Positions 5,328 through 6,030 of a stretch of 6,030 nucleotides of DNA are shown in pieces (the stretch's first letter is position 1; the number at the start of each line of letters is the position of its first letter). Made by a program: the position numbers and the translations under genes. The notes under the pieces are model-generated. The model was given only the letters and a program-made list of their open reading frames with translations, did not search any database and was not told where the DNA came from. Location of the stretch: the NCBI GenBank assembly GCA_050014415.1, contig JBEKDJ010000337.1, positions 1 through 6,030 of the forward strand. The letters are read 5' to 3'. Source of the stretch: JBEKDJ01 sp050014415. Its GTDB lineage: Bacteria > Desulfobacterota > BSN033 > UBA1163.

Positions 5328-5358
5328 AAAACCACTTTTTAAGTAAAGCGGTAATTTT
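5328..5358 (+). terminator. Weak terminator-like inverted repeat after the ferredoxin gene
   Basis: ACCACTTT and AAAGCGGT form an 8-position stem with one mismatch around a short AT-rich loop, followed by AATTTTGT. It sits about 55 bp after the ferredoxin stop and before the promoter at 5375. The stem is weak, so this is tentative. Confidence 0.25.
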
Positions 5359-5374
5359 GTATGGGTCAAGAATT

Positions 5375-5402
5375 TTGAAAATTGGAATTTAGATTTTATA
5401 AT
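5375..5402 (+). promoter_or_regulatory. Near-consensus sigma70 promoter of the small Cys protein gene
   Basis: TTGAAA (5375-5380, five of six consensus bases) and a perfect TATAAT (5397-5402) are separated by 16 bp in AT-rich DNA. Transcription would start near 5409, about 34 bases before the ATG at 5443. It is the best promoter visible in the window and implies that the following gene can be expressed independently of the reductase genes. Confidence 0.6.
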
Positions 5403-5442
5403 AATCATTGTTTAATGGCCATTGAAAGCTGATGCAACTAAG

Positions 5443-5658
5443 ATGAGCCGAGAGAAAGAACTCCAAAAAGAAGGTTGGGAGAAGCGTTTTACCACAGACG
5501 AACCACGTCTGTCGGAGGCGGTAGAACAATACAAAGAACTCGGATTTGATGTTCTTCTTGAGCCTGTCGACACCTCATCCGAGGAATGCACCACCTGTAT
5601 CACTGCGTTCAGCGATCGCTATAAGACTATTTATACCCGCCATAAAAGCGACACTTAG
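5443..5658 (+). CDS. Small conserved-looking protein of unknown function with a CxxC pair
   Basis: I do not recognise a named family. The 71-residue product starts with a charged helix-like segment (MSREKELQKEGWEKRF, 1-16), continues EPRLSEAVEQYKELGF (20-35) and DVLLEPVD (36-43), has C49-x2-C52 in EECTTC, and ends SDRYKTIYTRH (58-68). The alternation of amphipathic helix and short strands, with few low-complexity stretches, looks like a real folded domain. Two cysteines could bind a metal together with a partner or form a redox pair. Starts are unclear: the ATG at 5443 has no visible Shine-Dalgarno, and an in-frame TTG at 5422 would add seven residues. A strong promoter lies directly upstream. 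Position between the ferredoxin and a peptidase gives no firm role. Cytoplasmic, as there is no signal peptide or membrane segment. Confidence 0.65.
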   Translation: MSREKELQKEGWEKRFTTDEPRLSEAVEQYKELGFDVLLEPVDTSSEECTTCITAFSDRYKTIYTRHKSDT

Positions 5659-5686
5659 TGCTCAGCGCCACTGTATGCAGCGTATC

Positions 5687-5714
5687 TCAGATTCGAAATC
5701 TGAATATCGAAATC
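5687..5714. repeat. Short repeat of the ATTCGAAATC type with dyad symmetry
   Basis: TCAGATT (5687-5693) and AATCTGA (5697-5703) are perfect inverted repeats around CGA, and TCGAAATC occurs twice exactly 14 bases apart (5693-5700 and 5707-5714). Similar TTCGAAATC-type tracts are familiar from gaps between genes in uncultured anaerobe genomes. It lies in the 153 bp before the M24 peptidase. The rest of that gap has a G-rich stretch near 5738-5753 and no supportable gene. Confidence 0.45.
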
Positions 5715-5811
5715 CTCACACAGGGATAAAGGCGTTAGGGGCCGGGGGTTGGATTGAAACGCTTCTGCAACCTGCACCTCACGCTCTCGCGGATCTTCGA
5801 AAGGAGAAAGG

Positions 5812-6030
5812 ATGAATCATAAAGATTGGGTGCAGAATGAATTGAAAGAATTGGGCATCTCCCTCGGTTTCAGGTACACCCCACTTCAAGAGATAGACCA
5901 CCGGCTTGCCAGAGTCAGAGATGGAATGAAAAAACAGGGGATAGAGGCGCTGCTGGTCGTTCAGAAGATGGACTTTTACTATCTTTCTGGGACCACCCAA
6001 GACGGAATCCTCTTTGTGCCTTTAGAAAAA
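5812..6030 (+). CDS. M24 family peptidase (Xaa-Pro aminopeptidase/creatinase-like), N-terminal fragment
   Basis: The ATG at 5812 follows AAGGAG at five-base spacing, and the frame stays open to the window edge, giving 73 residues. The segment EIDHRLARVRDGMKKQGIEA (28-47), then LLVVQKMDFYYLSGTTQDG and ILFVP, matches the Creatinase_N domain that precedes the pita-bread metallopeptidase domain in aminopeptidase P-like proteins. There the pattern R-x-x-x-[LM]-x-x-x-x-[IL]-D-A, followed by N/D-x-x-Y-L-S-G, is typical. The dinuclear metal ligands would lie in the missing C-terminal part, so peptidase activity cannot be judged. Cytoplasmic, no signal peptide. Why it sits near reductase genes is unknown. 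Confidence 0.85.
   Translation, partial: MNHKDWVQNELKELGISLGFRYTPLQEIDHRLARVRDGMKKQGIEALLVVQKMDFYYLSGTTQDGILFVPLEK

Noticed and set aside
5546..5815. Plus-strand ORF of 89 codons overlapping the small Cys protein and the following gap.
   Set aside because: Its second half translates the TCGAAATC repeat and its first half is out of frame with the better-supported 5443-5658 gene; it has no ribosome binding site.

Overview
The window looks like chromosomal DNA of a strictly anaerobic bacterium able to degrade aromatic compounds. It is probably an uncultured member of the Desulfobacterota (sulfate-reducing or syntrophic 'deltaproteobacteria'). The reasons are a bzd-type benzoyl-CoA reductase ATPase pair with its own two-cluster ferredoxin, a MobB with the extra C-terminal domain common in that group, and intergenic arrays of 7-8 nt repeats. 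The placement is inference, because there is no rRNA or other marker gene here.

Left part (1-2305): the 3' end of an N-acetylmuramoyl-L-alanine amidase runs rightward and meets a leftward moeA-mobB pair. MoeA inserts molybdate (or tungstate) into molybdopterin, and MobB assists formation of the dinucleotide form of the cofactor. The 152 bp between moeA and mobB hold inverted arrays of an octamer that could form a long RNA stem. MobB appears to lack a short conserved segment after its KHDVHGFEVD motif.

Middle (2306-2995): a structured moeA leader, a metallo-beta-lactamase-fold pseudogene reduced to its two ends, and a 211 bp AT-rich gap with a 16 bp perfect palindrome.

Right part (2996-6030): two ASKHA-fold ATPase subunits (bzdP-like and bzdQ) and a 2[4Fe-4S] ferredoxin, in the P-Q-M order known from the bzd cluster of Azoarcus. 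A 71-residue Cys-containing protein of unknown function follows behind a near-consensus sigma70 promoter, then the start of an M24 (Xaa-Pro aminopeptidase-like) peptidase. The ferredoxin would reduce the BzdP/BzdQ [4Fe-4S] cluster, and ATP hydrolysis there would drive electrons into BzdN/BzdO, where benzoyl-CoA is reduced. BzdN and BzdO are not in the window, and the position upstream of bzdP holds a pseudogene and non-coding DNA instead.

The most notable points are this incomplete reductase module, the two genes with apparent internal deletions, and the family of inverted short-period repeat arrays in the gaps between genes.
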